The notes under the pieces are model-generated. The model worked only from the letters and a program-made list of their open reading frames with translations. It was not told where the DNA came from and searched no databases. Position numbers and translations under genes: made by a program. 64,000 nt of DNA from an uncultured Blautia sp. (lineage in GTDB: Bacteria > Bacillota > Clostridia > Lachnospirales > Lachnospiraceae), in NCBI RefSeq assembly GCF_934371575.1, contig NZ_CAKRNY010000003.1, positions 62,001 through 126,000 on the forward strand, written 5' to 3'. Position 1 is the stretch's first letter. Every line of letters starts with the position of its first letter. This document shows, one piece after another, positions 24,465-33,608 of this stretch.

Positions 24465-26340
24465 GTCTTTCACTCGCTGTCTTAATTTTTATTTTTACAG
24501 TAGTTCCTCCGGTTTTATTTCGCGTATAAATGACCTCTGCATTTTCCTGATAATAAAGCTTCAGTCTGCTGATCACGTTGATCACGCCCAGATGTGTGCG
24601 GTCTCCCTGACTTTGAGTCTGCACCCGGTAAAGAGCTTCACTGTCTTTTGCATTATACGCATTTAATTCTTCCATTTTGTCATCCGGAATTCCGATTCCA
24701 TCATCAGAAAGCCAGATATCCAATTCGCTGTTATCCTGTTCATTTACACAGATTCTCAGCGTAACCGAGCCCTGATACCGTCTGTCCTTCAAACCATGCA
24801 TCAGACTGTTTTCCAGCAATGGCTGCAAAATAAAATTGGGAATTTCCATATCCATTGCTTCCGGCATAATATCCGAGTGATACCTGATCTCAGGGTACCG
24901 ATAACACATCAGACTCATATACGCATCCAGCATATCCACTTCTTTTCTGACCGTCACCATAGAATCATGCACCTTGGTGCTCAAGCGGTAAAAGCTGACC
25001 AGCTTCATCAGCATCTGTGATACTTCCGTATCCTTATTGATCGCCGCCTTCAACCGGATCATATCCAGCGTGTTATAAAGAAAATGAGGATTGATCTGCT
25101 GTTTCAGATACAACATAGCCATTTTCTGTTCGGAAATTTCAGCCTTTTGAAGCTGATCCTTTGCCTGATATTCCGAAATAACCAGATCATTGAGACGGCG
25201 GATCATTTTGTTAAAGGAATCCTTTAATACGCCAACCTCATCCATATACCCCACGTCATACTGCCTGGTAAGATCTCCTGGCTGGAAATTCTGGATATCA
25301 AGGGAAAAATCCGTAAGTCTTTTCAGATTTTTCCTGGTAAAACCATATACACAGAACAATACAACAAGTGCACTTATCGCAGTGATTATAATACAGGTTA
25401 TCACCAGAATATTTAATTCATCATAAATGGATTCATATGTTTTCAGGGTGATCAGAAGCATATTGCTGTAATCAGAACGCTGGTAGGCACAGAGATACTT
25501 TTCCTGATTCAGAGTCAGGCTAAAAGATCCTTTTGCACCATTCACCTGTTCCAGAAGCTCTGGATAAATGTCCTCGAGATTATTGCTAATAATTTTCTCG
25601 TTAGAACTGCATGCAACATTATTATTTTCATCAGCAACAATATAGGAAATATTATCTTCCAGATAATTGCTGCATATTTTCTGTAAAGTAAGGATAGGCG
25701 TACGCAGTGCAATGTAACCGATAACTTCGAACGGTGAAAAGCTGCGAATGGGACGGACCAGATAAATATTATTCTCCTGGAAAATGTTCTTTGTATAAGT
25801 CTGTGTGTACTTAAATCCCTCAGGCAGCGTACCCACATACATATGGCATCCCGAAATATTTGTAGAAAGGTCAGAATTTATCTTTACATCCTGAAAAAAA
25901 GATTCTACATTCCAGTCAAATCCCAAAAATGGATTCCAGGTATCACTGTAAAACACCATATCCTCATTATTAAAAATATAAATTCCCCGCACATCATCCC
26001 TGATTGAAATCATAGAAGAATAGAGTTTTGTAAGATACTCTTCGTTCTCCATTTTCTCATCAAAAGAATAATCAGTACCTTTCAGAATATCCTGCACCAT
26101 CTGATCGGAAAACGCGATCAGCGAAACCCTTCCCATATCTTTCAGAGTATTATCAATCGAACTTAGGGTATTGGAAATATAGACCTTCATCATCTGTGCA
26201 TCCCGGTCAATATGGTACTCCACATTCAGCTTTAAAGTTGCCACAATGCTTAAGATACAGGCAATGATAAAGATTCCAATATTCGTAATGCTGATACGTT
26301 TCACAATACTAAGCGTTTTGTGCGAAGAATTTTTTTTCAT
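24457..26340 (-). CDS. Sensor histidine kinase (YesM type)
   Basis: 627 residues. There are membrane helices at about 13-33 and 305-327 with an extracellular dCache-like sensor between, then a HAMP segment. The His_kinase domain has Q-Q-I-N-P-H-F-L-Y-N-T-L-D (the phosphorylated His) and the ATPase P-L-L-E-N-S-L-M-H-G and D-D-G-I-G-I-P. It is coupled to the regulator gene by an 8-nt overlap and follows the second permease by 20 nt. It likely senses the sugar directly or through the binding protein. Confidence 0.93.
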   Translation of the reverse strand: MKKNSSHKTLSIVKRISITNIGIFIIACILSIVATLKLNVEYHIDRDAQMMKVYISNTLSSIDNTLKDMGRVSLIAFSDQMVQDILKGTDYSFDEKMENEEYLTKLYSSMISIRDDVRGIYIFNNEDMVFYSDTWNPFLGFDWNVESFFQDVKINSDLSTNISGCHMYVGTLPEGFKYTQTYTKNIFQENNIYLVRPIRSFSPFEVIGYIALRTPILTLQKICSNYLEDNISYIVADENNNVACSSNEKIISNNLEDIYPELLEQVNGAKGSFSLTLNQEKYLCAYQRSDYSNMLLITLKTYESIYDELNILVITCIIITAISALVVLFCVYGFTRKNLKRLTDFSLDIQNFQPGDLTRQYDVGYMDEVGVLKDSFNKMIRRLNDLVISEYQAKDQLQKAEISEQKMAMLYLKQQINPHFLYNTLDMIRLKAAINKDTEVSQMLMKLVSFYRLSTKVHDSMVTVRKEVDMLDAYMSLMCYRYPEIRYHSDIMPEAMDMEIPNFILQPLLENSLMHGLKDRRYQGSVTLRICVNEQDNSELDIWLSDDGIGIPDDKMEELNAYNAKDSEALYRVQTQSQGDRTHLGVINVISRLKLYYQENAEVIYTRNKTGGTTVKIKIKTASERHE

Positions 26341-26360
26341 AAAACAGGCCGTCCTTTAGC

Positions 26361-27155
26361 TTAACCCTTCACAGCTCCTGCAGTAAGTCCTGCCATCAGC
26401 TGCCGGGATGCAAAGATATAGAAAACCGCAATCGGCAAAAGACAGATAATACACGCTGCAAACAGGTTATTAATAGTAAAGCCGGAACTGGAAGTTGTCT
26501 GTGCAAACCGAAGCGGCACAACAGAAAGCGGCTGTTTCGAAGTATCATTAATGAAAATGATCGCCATCTGAAGTTCATTCCATGCAGATAAAAAGGTCTG
26601 GATCAGTACAAAAACAAGACCTGGTTTTGCAATTGGAAGCATGATCTGTATAAATGTAGTCCACTTATTTGCACCATCGATTTTCGCTGCATCGATCAGT
26701 TCATCCGGCAATGCATTGTAGTAGTTGGTCAGAACCATAAGATTAAAGCAGGCACTTGCTGTGGCATATGGAAATACCAATGACCATCCGGTATTGTTCA
26801 GATGAAGTCCCCTTACGATCTGATAAAGCGGAAAGATTAATGCAGATGTAGGGATCATCATACCTGTAAGAATCAGATAATAAACAGCCTGCTTATGTGG
26901 AAATTCCAGTTTGGAAAATGCGTATGCTGCCATGGAAACTACAATTGAGACAACAATAAGCGTTCCTCCTACCACAATGATACTGGTAATAACATTTGGA
27001 ATCAAGTTGAAATATTCAAACACCTTTGCGTAGTTTCCAAAGCCACTTACAGCCAGTGATTTTTCCAGCATCAGATACAGTGGAAAGACCAGGATGACCA
27101 GCAGAACCACACAGATAACCTGAGTGATGATTTTATATGGTAATGAATTTTTCAT
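26361..27155 (-). CDS. Carbohydrate ABC permease (MalG type)
   Basis: 264 residues, six membrane helices, with the E-A-A-like coupling loop D-E-L-I-D-A-A-K-I-D-G-A-N near residue 150 and the usual C-terminus after K-P-G-L-V. It is the second of two permeases; its start is 3 nt from the first permease's stop. The ATPase is not in the locus, as is normal for sugar transporters that share an MsmX-type ATPase encoded elsewhere. Confidence 0.93.
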   Translation of the reverse strand: MKNSLPYKIITQVICVVLLVILVFPLYLMLEKSLAVSGFGNYAKVFEYFNLIPNVITSIIVVGGTLIVVSIVVSMAAYAFSKLEFPHKQAVYYLILTGMMIPTSALIFPLYQIVRGLHLNNTGWSLVFPYATASACFNLMVLTNYYNALPDELIDAAKIDGANKWTTFIQIMLPIAKPGLVFVLIQTFLSAWNELQMAIIFINDTSKQPLSVVPLRFAQTTSSSGFTINNLFAACIICLLPIAVFYIFASRQLMAGLTAGAVKG

Positions 27156-27158
27156 CAG

Positions 27159-28055
27159 CTAGCTCATCTCCTTCTTGTCTTTTTTGTAATAAATCTTCAG
27201 CTGAATAACCGTCAGCACCATGGCGATCAGGAACATATATACAACAATGGTAGATGCCTGTCCCTGCTGAAAGGTGCTAAAGGATTTCGTGTATATATAT
27301 GTGGAAAAGGTCTCAGTAGCATGAGCCGGACCGCCATCTGTCAATACATAAGAAAGATCGAAAAACTTCAGAGCACCCAGAATATCCAGAATGATCAGGG
27401 TAATATGAGTACCGCGAAGAAGCGGAAAGGTTATGTAGATAAACTGTTTAAAGCTTCCTGCTCCGTCGATGGTTGCTGACTCATAAAGATCCTGTGGAAT
27501 GTTCAGCATGTTGGTGTAATACATCAGCATACTATAACCGGTCCACTGCCAGATATTTACGAACAAAAGACATGCAAGTGCGGTCTTCGGTGTTGCAAGC
27601 CATTGCTGACAGAGAAAATCCAGATGAAGTGCCCGCAGGATCACATTCAGGTAACCACGGTTTGTTTCGAAAATTTTCGAAAAAACAGTACCAACAATTG
27701 TGGAGGTACAGATTGCAGGTAGATAAAAAAGAATCTTATATAATCCGGAAAGTTTTATTTTTCTGATAAAAAAGGATGCCAGCATAAGTCCAAGTGCTGA
27801 CTGAATAACTGTAGTAGATATTGCAATAATGACAAAGTTTCGAAATGTTTTCTGCATTACGGAATCTGCCCAGAGTTTTTTGTAGTTTGCGAAACCTACG
27901 AAAACTTTTTCCACACTGATTCCGTTCCAGTCATAAAAACTGATCACAATATTATAAATTATGGGATAAGCGAAAAACACAAGGAACAGTGTCAAAAGGG
28001 GAAGTACGAACAGGAAGCTGGTAAAGCAATCCTTCCTTCTTCTAGCTGAAGCCAT
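27159..28055 (-). CDS. Carbohydrate ABC permease (MalF/UgpA type)
   Basis: 298 residues with six membrane helices and the coupling loop L-Y-E-S-A-T-I-D-G-A-G near 200. The N-terminal R-R-R-K-D-C-F and F-V-L-P-L-L-T-L-F segment is typical. It follows the binding protein gene after a hairpin and precedes the second permease. Substrate unknown; the locus points to a hexosamine- or furanoside-containing glycan. Confidence 0.93.
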   Translation of the reverse strand: MASARRRKDCFTSFLFVLPLLTLFLVFFAYPIIYNIVISFYDWNGISVEKVFVGFANYKKLWADSVMQKTFRNFVIIAISTTVIQSALGLMLASFFIRKIKLSGLYKILFYLPAICTSTIVGTVFSKIFETNRGYLNVILRALHLDFLCQQWLATPKTALACLLFVNIWQWTGYSMLMYYTNMLNIPQDLYESATIDGAGSFKQFIYITFPLLRGTHITLIILDILGALKFFDLSYVLTDGGPAHATETFSTYIYTKSFSTFQQGQASTIVVYMFLIAMVLTVIQLKIYYKKDKKEMS

Positions 28056-28075
28056 AATTTTCCTCCTTTTTATAA

Positions 28076-28102
28076 AAGGCTGCCCAAAGTGAGGGCAGCC
28101 TT
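28076..28102 (-). terminator. Attenuating hairpin between binding protein and permease genes
   Basis: Perfect 10-bp stem AAGGCTGCCC / GGGCAGCCTT, 7-nt loop, followed on the minus strand by TTTATAAAAAGG. It would favour extra expression of the binding protein. Confidence 0.75.
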
Positions 28103-28119
28103 ATTATACTTAATAAAAT

Positions 28120-29430
28120 TTATCTTTCCTGTGCCTGGGAAGCTGCTTCAATCGTGTCTGCTGCCTCTTCTGGTGTAACATCTCCCAGAGCAAGTTCTGT
28201 AAGCTCATTGCTGATTGTCTCTTTCAGCTCTGCATAAGCCATTTCTCTGTATCCGCCTACATTATTTTTACCCTGCTCTACACAGTATTCAAGATTTTCA
28301 GTACCATTCTCGTTCAGACCTTCTACATTAAGCTCCATGTCGTTACGTGCCGGCATGTACTGTAACTGTCCGTTTACAAGAGTATCTGCGCCTTCATGAA
28401 TCATCCAGTCAACAAATGTCCATGCTGCATCTTTTACCTTGGACTGATTATTAATTGCAAGGGATACGTCAACAGCTTCTTCAACCGGAGCGATCTTGCC
28501 ATCGTTATTCCAGTCCATCAGGAAAATTTTATGGTTCGCGCCCTCGCCATTGTAAACCTCCTGGCTCTGCTCATCACTGTCCATATAAGCACCAAGTGAC
28601 CAGGAACCATTCAGGATCATTGGAACAGATCCCTCTTTCTGATACATATCTGTGGAATCTGTGTACATTCCAACTCCAAGTGCTCCATCCTGGAAAACAC
28701 CGTCTGTGAAACAGTTCTGCCAGATCTGGAAGGACTGAACAAGATCTTCATCTGTAAATGGAGTCTCGCCTTCAATTGCGGAATACAGCTTCTCAGTATT
28801 AATATCGGCCGCAATATTCATCCAGGTATCAATGTTGATCCAGGAATCTTTCGCTCCGATCACCAGAGGATATTCTCCATTGTCACGGAATGTCTTGCAA
28901 ACCTCTTTCAGTTCATCATAATTAGTTGGAAGCTCCAGGCCATATTTATCAAAGTATTTCATGTTTGCCCATACATATCCTGCATAGCTAAGTCCCAGAG
29001 GAACTGCATAATACTCGCCGTCATCGCCTTTAAGGAGAGACATTGCGTATTCGTTATAATTGGAAGCCCAGTCATCACCATATTCTTTTACCAGATATGG
29101 AGTGAGATCTTCTTCAAAGTCACGGAATTCTTTATACATTGCTCCGGTCTGAACTCCATAAACATCTGCAGCATCTCCTGCTGAAAGATCAACTTTCAGC
29201 TTCTCTACATGATCTGTATACGGCATAAAAGTATAATCAATCTGAATGTCCGGATGCTCCTCTTCGAATTTCTCCAGCATTGCATGTGTATATTCCTCAT
29301 CTCCAGGGTTCCAGGTCTGGAATTTTACAACTGTTTTCTCTCCGCCGTCGCCCTCTGCGAAGACCATCTGTGCCGGTACAAGTGAAGCCATAACGCCTGC
29401 CATTAAGATGCATACCATTTTCTTTTTCAT
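28120..29430 (-). CDS. Sugar ABC transporter substrate-binding protein (family 1)
   Basis: 436 residues. The first 25 are a signal peptide ending V-F-A, without the lipobox cysteine that most Firmicute binding proteins use; anchoring is therefore unclear. The mature part begins V-V-K-F-Q-T-W-N-P-G and has the F-E-E-E-H-P-D-I-Q-I-D motif and the domain-hinge segments of MalE-like proteins. It heads the operon of permeases, YesMN, ADP-ribosylglycohydrolase and kinase. The start follows AAGGAG. Confidence 0.92.
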   Translation of the reverse strand: MKKKMVCILMAGVMASLVPAQMVFAEGDGGEKTVVKFQTWNPGDEEYTHAMLEKFEEEHPDIQIDYTFMPYTDHVEKLKVDLSAGDAADVYGVQTGAMYKEFRDFEEDLTPYLVKEYGDDWASNYNEYAMSLLKGDDGEYYAVPLGLSYAGYVWANMKYFDKYGLELPTNYDELKEVCKTFRDNGEYPLVIGAKDSWINIDTWMNIAADINTEKLYSAIEGETPFTDEDLVQSFQIWQNCFTDGVFQDGALGVGMYTDSTDMYQKEGSVPMILNGSWSLGAYMDSDEQSQEVYNGEGANHKIFLMDWNNDGKIAPVEEAVDVSLAINNQSKVKDAAWTFVDWMIHEGADTLVNGQLQYMPARNDMELNVEGLNENGTENLEYCVEQGKNNVGGYREMAYAELKETISNELTELALGDVTPEEAADTIEAASQAQER

Positions 29431-29569
29431 GTTTTAATTCTCCTTTCATTTAAAAATCACGGTTGTTTTATTTGACTATAATTTACCATTTCCGCAGTTG
29501 TTCCGATAGTCATTTTTATTATGAAAATGTGTCAAAAAATTAGTTTCCTGTACATTTTGACCATATCTA

Positions 29570-29599
29570 TTGAAGAACCTCTGCAAGGCATGCTAAAAT
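29570..29599 (+). promoter_or_regulatory. Promoter of the nucleotidase-family gene
   Basis: TTGAAG (29570-29575), 18-nt spacer and TAAAAT (29594-29599) with a TGC extended -10 element. It reads toward the gene at 29657 and is divergent from the ABC operon. Confidence 0.6.
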
Positions 29600-29656
29600 A
29601 ATGTCAGGGGCAAAAGCCTCCGACTATGGCATTATAGAAAGCGAGGTTGATATCTT

Positions 29657-31123
29657 ATGAAAAATCTGAAAGAATTAACAATTCTTCACTCCAATGATAT
29701 GCATGGAGATTTTCTGGCTGAACAGATTGATGAAAAGCTGGTAGGAGGGGTATCACTTCTTTCCGGCTATGTAAATATGGTGCGCCGTCAGGAAAAAAAT
29801 GTACTTTATGCCATTGCCGGAGATATGTTTCGCGGTTCCGTTATTGATTCCGAATACAAAGGTGTATCAACCATCGGTATTATGAATCTTCTCGGACCGG
29901 ATGTAGCCACGATCGGGAATCACGAAGTAGATTATGGGCTGGCTCATCTTTTGTTTCTGGAAAAATGCGCAAATTTTCCCATCATCAATGCAAATTTCCA
30001 TATTCGTTCTAATCATAAACGTTTGTTTCAGCCCCTTTATATTGCCGAGATAGACGGCATGAAAATTCTTTTCATTGGTATAATCACAGAGGATGTGTTG
30101 GCACAGACCAAAGCAGAGGAGCTGATTGGCTCCTTCGTAGATATCGGAGAAGCGGCACAGGAAGTGGGCAATATATGTAATGCCTATAATGCCATTGATA
30201 TTGATTTCACAGTACTCCTCACTCACATCGGTTTCGAGGAGGATAAAAAACTGGCTGCCCTGCTGGATCCGGCCTGGGGTGTGGACGTTATTATCGGCGG
30301 ACATTCACATACATTTCTGGAAGAGCCTGTGCTTGTAAATGATATCTACATTGTACAGGCAGGCACAGGTACCGATCAGATCGGACGTTTCGATATTATG
30401 GTGGATACAGACCGTAATGCCATTGATACCTTTACCTGGCAGCTTATCCCAATCAACAACGAGACCTGTCAGAAAGATGAAGAAATGGAACAATTTATCA
30501 CCCAGTACAAACAGGAGACAGACAAAAAATATGATCGTATTGTAACCCGTTTTACCAAATGTCTCACACATCCTTTCCGAAATCAGGAAACCGCTCTTGG
30601 AAATCTGATCGCAGATATTCTGAAGGACAGTCTCGGAGTGGATCTGATGCTATTTGGCTCCGGGGAAATACGAGGCTACACCTTAGGACCTGTGGTACAC
30701 TATCACGATCTGGTGGAATGCCTTCCCTACGACGAACCTGTGTACATGCTGAAGGTAACAGGCGCTCAGCTGGAGCGGATGCTTCAGTTTATTCTGCGTG
30801 AAGAAGCGCTTACAGGAGAACATACGGAATTTTACCAGTTTTCTCATGGCATGCGCATGGTATGGTCCCGCAAAGAGCATAAATTTCACGAACTGGCACT
30901 TGATGGCAAGCCAATAGAAGAAAAACAGCTGTACTCCATCGCCGTATCCAAATATCATTTTATGAATTTACAGGAATTTCTGAATATTTCTCTTGAGGAA
31001 GCAAAAGAAAATGCACTCCCCCGTGTGCTGGCTACCTCCTGCAGGGATATCATTGAAGAGTATATGATGGTGACACAGCATCTTTCCCGGGACGTGGAAG
31101 GGCGCCTGGTTATTATAGAATAA
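29657..31123 (+). CDS. 5'-nucleotidase/UshA-family metallophosphatase, cytosolic
   Basis: 488 residues. The metal motifs H-S-N-D-M-H-G-D, A-G-D-M-F-R-G, G-N-H-E-V-D-Y-G and G-G-H-S-H-T-F occur in the first 220 residues, and the C-terminal 5'-nucleotidase domain (about 310-480) supplies the base pocket with N-L-I-A-D and Y-D-E-P. UshA homologues are exported, but this one begins directly with the catalytic strand and has no signal peptide. It is divergent from the ADP-ribosylglycohydrolase locus, so it may handle nucleotides or sugar nucleotides in the same pathway; that link is inference. Confidence 0.88.
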   Translation: MKNLKELTILHSNDMHGDFLAEQIDEKLVGGVSLLSGYVNMVRRQEKNVLYAIAGDMFRGSVIDSEYKGVSTIGIMNLLGPDVATIGNHEVDYGLAHLLFLEKCANFPIINANFHIRSNHKRLFQPLYIAEIDGMKILFIGIITEDVLAQTKAEELIGSFVDIGEAAQEVGNICNAYNAIDIDFTVLLTHIGFEEDKKLAALLDPAWGVDVIIGGHSHTFLEEPVLVNDIYIVQAGTGTDQIGRFDIMVDTDRNAIDTFTWQLIPINNETCQKDEEMEQFITQYKQETDKKYDRIVTRFTKCLTHPFRNQETALGNLIADILKDSLGVDLMLFGSGEIRGYTLGPVVHYHDLVECLPYDEPVYMLKVTGAQLERMLQFILREEALTGEHTEFYQFSHGMRMVWSRKEHKFHELALDGKPIEEKQLYSIAVSKYHFMNLQEFLNISLEEAKENALPRVLATSCRDIIEEYMMVTQHLSRDVEGRLVIIE

Positions 31124-31141
31124 TTAAGAGGTCAATCAAAG

Positions 31142-31190
31142 AAAGCCGTCCAGGCTTTGTGTATATGTTCACAAAAACCTGGACGGCTTT
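31142..31190. terminator. Bidirectional terminator
   Basis: AAAGCCGTCCAGG / CCTGGACGGCTTT, perfect 13-bp stem, between converging genes, followed by TCCTTTT. Confidence 0.88.
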
Positions 31191-31199
31191 CCTTTTATT

Positions 31200-33449
31200 C
31201 TATAAATCATCCCGCAGTTTTATGATTTTGTTATCTGCCAAACACTGCTTCAGCGCAGTGATCATTTTTGTTTCATCCAGGGGCTTCGACAGATGCATAT
31301 TCATTCCTGCCAGTTTACAGTTGATAATGTCTTCTGCAAAAGCATTTGCAGACATGGCAATGATCGGGACAGACTCTGCGTCTTTTCGATCCAGATTTCG
31401 GATAGCTGTGGCTGCATCCAGACCATTCATGTTCGGCATCATAATATCCATATAAATAACGCCGAAATAGTCTGGTGCAGACTTCTCAAATATCCGGACT
31501 GCTTCCAGTCCGTCTGCTGCACATGTCACCTCCATACCATTACCTTCCAGCATACATACTGCAATTTCCATATTCAGCTCATTGTCTTCAACAACCAGTG
31601 CATGCACTCCTTCAACTGAAATATCCTCAATCGATTCCGCTCTATGAAGCGTATCCGGTTCCCCTGTTTTAAATGGCAGTCTGATATGCACTGTAGTTCC
31701 AACTCCCACTTCACTTTGCAGCTCAATGCTTCCGTTCATTCTGTCAGCAAGCTTTTTCGCAATTGTAAGTCCAAGACCGGTTCCCTCATAATTAGAACGG
31801 CTTGATGCATTTTCCTGGGAAAACATATCGAAGGCATGTTTCACAAATTCTTCGCTCATACCCTTCCCCTGGTCTTCGCAATACAGATTAAAAACTACAT
31901 GCTCATCATCAAGAGCTTCCTCATTTCCCCAGACTGTGATCGTGCTGCCTGAAGAGCTGAACTTCACTGCATTATCTGTTATGTTTGACAGTATCCTTCC
32001 AAGATAAACCGGATTTCCAATTACATATGGGTGCTTAATACTGTCCTTCTTCCAGTCGGTCGTGTAATTGATTCCTTTCTCAGCTGCTTTTTGAGAATAT
32101 ATACGGTTTATCTTCCAAATCAGATCTACTATGTCAAAAGGTATTTCCTGCTCTTTCGTTTCGCCGCTCTGAAGCTTGTTCATATCCAGTATATCATTTA
32201 CAAGAGATACCAGATATCTTAGAACTTCCGCAGCTTTGTCCCTGATCTTGTGCAGCATTTCCGGATCTTCGGCATACTGATTTGCCATATTTACCAGACC
32301 AATAATGCCGTTCAGCGGTGTGCGGATATCATGACTCATGGTTGCCAGAAACTGTGCCTTCATATCAGCTTCCCTTTGCGCCGCATCCGCTGCAAAAAGC
32401 AGATCCTGTTCCCTTCTTTTCGTATCACTGATACTGCGGACTGTACACAATACATGTGTCACATTTCCAGCCTGATCCCGTTTCTTGACAATAAATCTCA
32501 GACTGTGCCAATTGCCGTCACACATTCGATACTCTGTAGAAATATATTCTTCTTTCTTCAGTCTTTCTGCGACGGTAGAAATATCCATAAATGAGCGTAC
32601 CAGCGGACGGTACTCCGGTGTTATCAAAGTATCACAGATCTGATATAATTTTTCTGATGCACAGCCTTTATTTCCCGTCAGCCTGTGAGTTTCATCATCA
32701 TTGGATATTTCTTCAAAGAAATCCTTCTGCAGATCAATTCTGTAAATGGAATGATAGCTTTTACTGATTGCGGAAATGATTTCATTCTGCAGCTTAGCCT
32801 CATCCAATGCCTCCTGTAGCCGATACTGGATTTCTTTTTCCTTTTTCATAATGTCATCAATGTAACGGAAACCAAGCAATACATAAAATTTATCATTCCC
32901 TTTATAAACCCGGACTGCCTGTGATGCAAAAAACTTCTGTCCATGAGTATTCGGAATACACTTATAATAAAAAGAGGCTCTTTCTGCCCTGCTGAGCAGT
33001 TCCCTCAGATTGGCACAGGAAAACCAGTCCTCAAATTCCCCTTTATCCTCATCTGAAATATATTCCTGTGAATACCGCTGCGCATACTCATCAAAATTTT
33101 TGTAGCTTTTCTCCTTAAGCAGTTTTTCTCCATTGGCTTTCTCTGCCATCTTCAGAGTCTCAAACTCACCGGAGATCAAGTCAATATAATATACCGCGGT
33201 ATAATCCACACACAGCTTGTCAAGAACATGCTTATCACGCGATATTTTGCTCAGGGAATCATTTAATTTATCATTTTTTCTGCGTATTTTTATAACCAGA
33301 ACAGCCAGTACAATAAATAGCAGCACCATAATTGCTGTAAAAACAAGGGTTGCAATAGGATGCAGCTGTACCACTGTTTTCAGCGACATATCCGATGCCT
33401 TATATAATGTATGTCCTGGTGCAATATATTCTTTTAATCCAGATACCAT
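31200..33449 (-). CDS. Hybrid sensor histidine kinase/response regulator
   Basis: 749 residues. One membrane helix (about 33-52) follows a short outside segment. Two PAS-like sensor domains (about 75-210 and 225-345), a HisKA domain (A-T-M-S-H-D-I-R-T-P near 375), an HATPase (N-I-T-D-N-A-V-K-F-S, E-G-T-G-L-G-L-T-I) and a C-terminal receiver (V-V-E-D-N-E near 622, V-I-Y-M-D-I-M-M-P) follow. No Hpt domain or output gene is adjacent; the neighbouring gene is a diguanylate cyclase on the other strand, so they may work in the same signalling pathway. Confidence 0.92.
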   Translation of the reverse strand: MVSGLKEYIAPGHTLYKASDMSLKTVVQLHPIATLVFTAIMVLLFIVLAVLVIKIRRKNDKLNDSLSKISRDKHVLDKLCVDYTAVYYIDLISGEFETLKMAEKANGEKLLKEKSYKNFDEYAQRYSQEYISDEDKGEFEDWFSCANLRELLSRAERASFYYKCIPNTHGQKFFASQAVRVYKGNDKFYVLLGFRYIDDIMKKEKEIQYRLQEALDEAKLQNEIISAISKSYHSIYRIDLQKDFFEEISNDDETHRLTGNKGCASEKLYQICDTLITPEYRPLVRSFMDISTVAERLKKEEYISTEYRMCDGNWHSLRFIVKKRDQAGNVTHVLCTVRSISDTKRREQDLLFAADAAQREADMKAQFLATMSHDIRTPLNGIIGLVNMANQYAEDPEMLHKIRDKAAEVLRYLVSLVNDILDMNKLQSGETKEQEIPFDIVDLIWKINRIYSQKAAEKGINYTTDWKKDSIKHPYVIGNPVYLGRILSNITDNAVKFSSSGSTITVWGNEEALDDEHVVFNLYCEDQGKGMSEEFVKHAFDMFSQENASSRSNYEGTGLGLTIAKKLADRMNGSIELQSEVGVGTTVHIRLPFKTGEPDTLHRAESIEDISVEGVHALVVEDNELNMEIAVCMLEGNGMEVTCAADGLEAVRIFEKSAPDYFGVIYMDIMMPNMNGLDAATAIRNLDRKDAESVPIIAMSANAFAEDIINCKLAGMNMHLSKPLDETKMITALKQCLADNKIIKLRDDL

Positions 33450-33593
33450 TCAAGTCCTCCCGCTTCGTCATTATCAGTTTTAATTGCAGAATTCAGCTAA
33501 TATAACTGTTAATTATTTCTCCTAATTATAACATATATGACAACTTATGCCAAACAACTATGCAAAATACATATGGTTTACACATGAAAACTG

Positions 33594-33602
33594 TGATAAA
33601 AT
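33594..33602 (+). promoter_or_regulatory. Extended -10 promoter placed for a leaderless mRNA
   Basis: TGA-TAAAAT (33594-33602) ends 6 nt before the ATG of the next gene, where transcription would begin at or beside the A of ATG. No Shine-Dalgarno sequence is present upstream of that ATG. Confidence 0.55.
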
Positions 33603-33608
33603 GTACTT

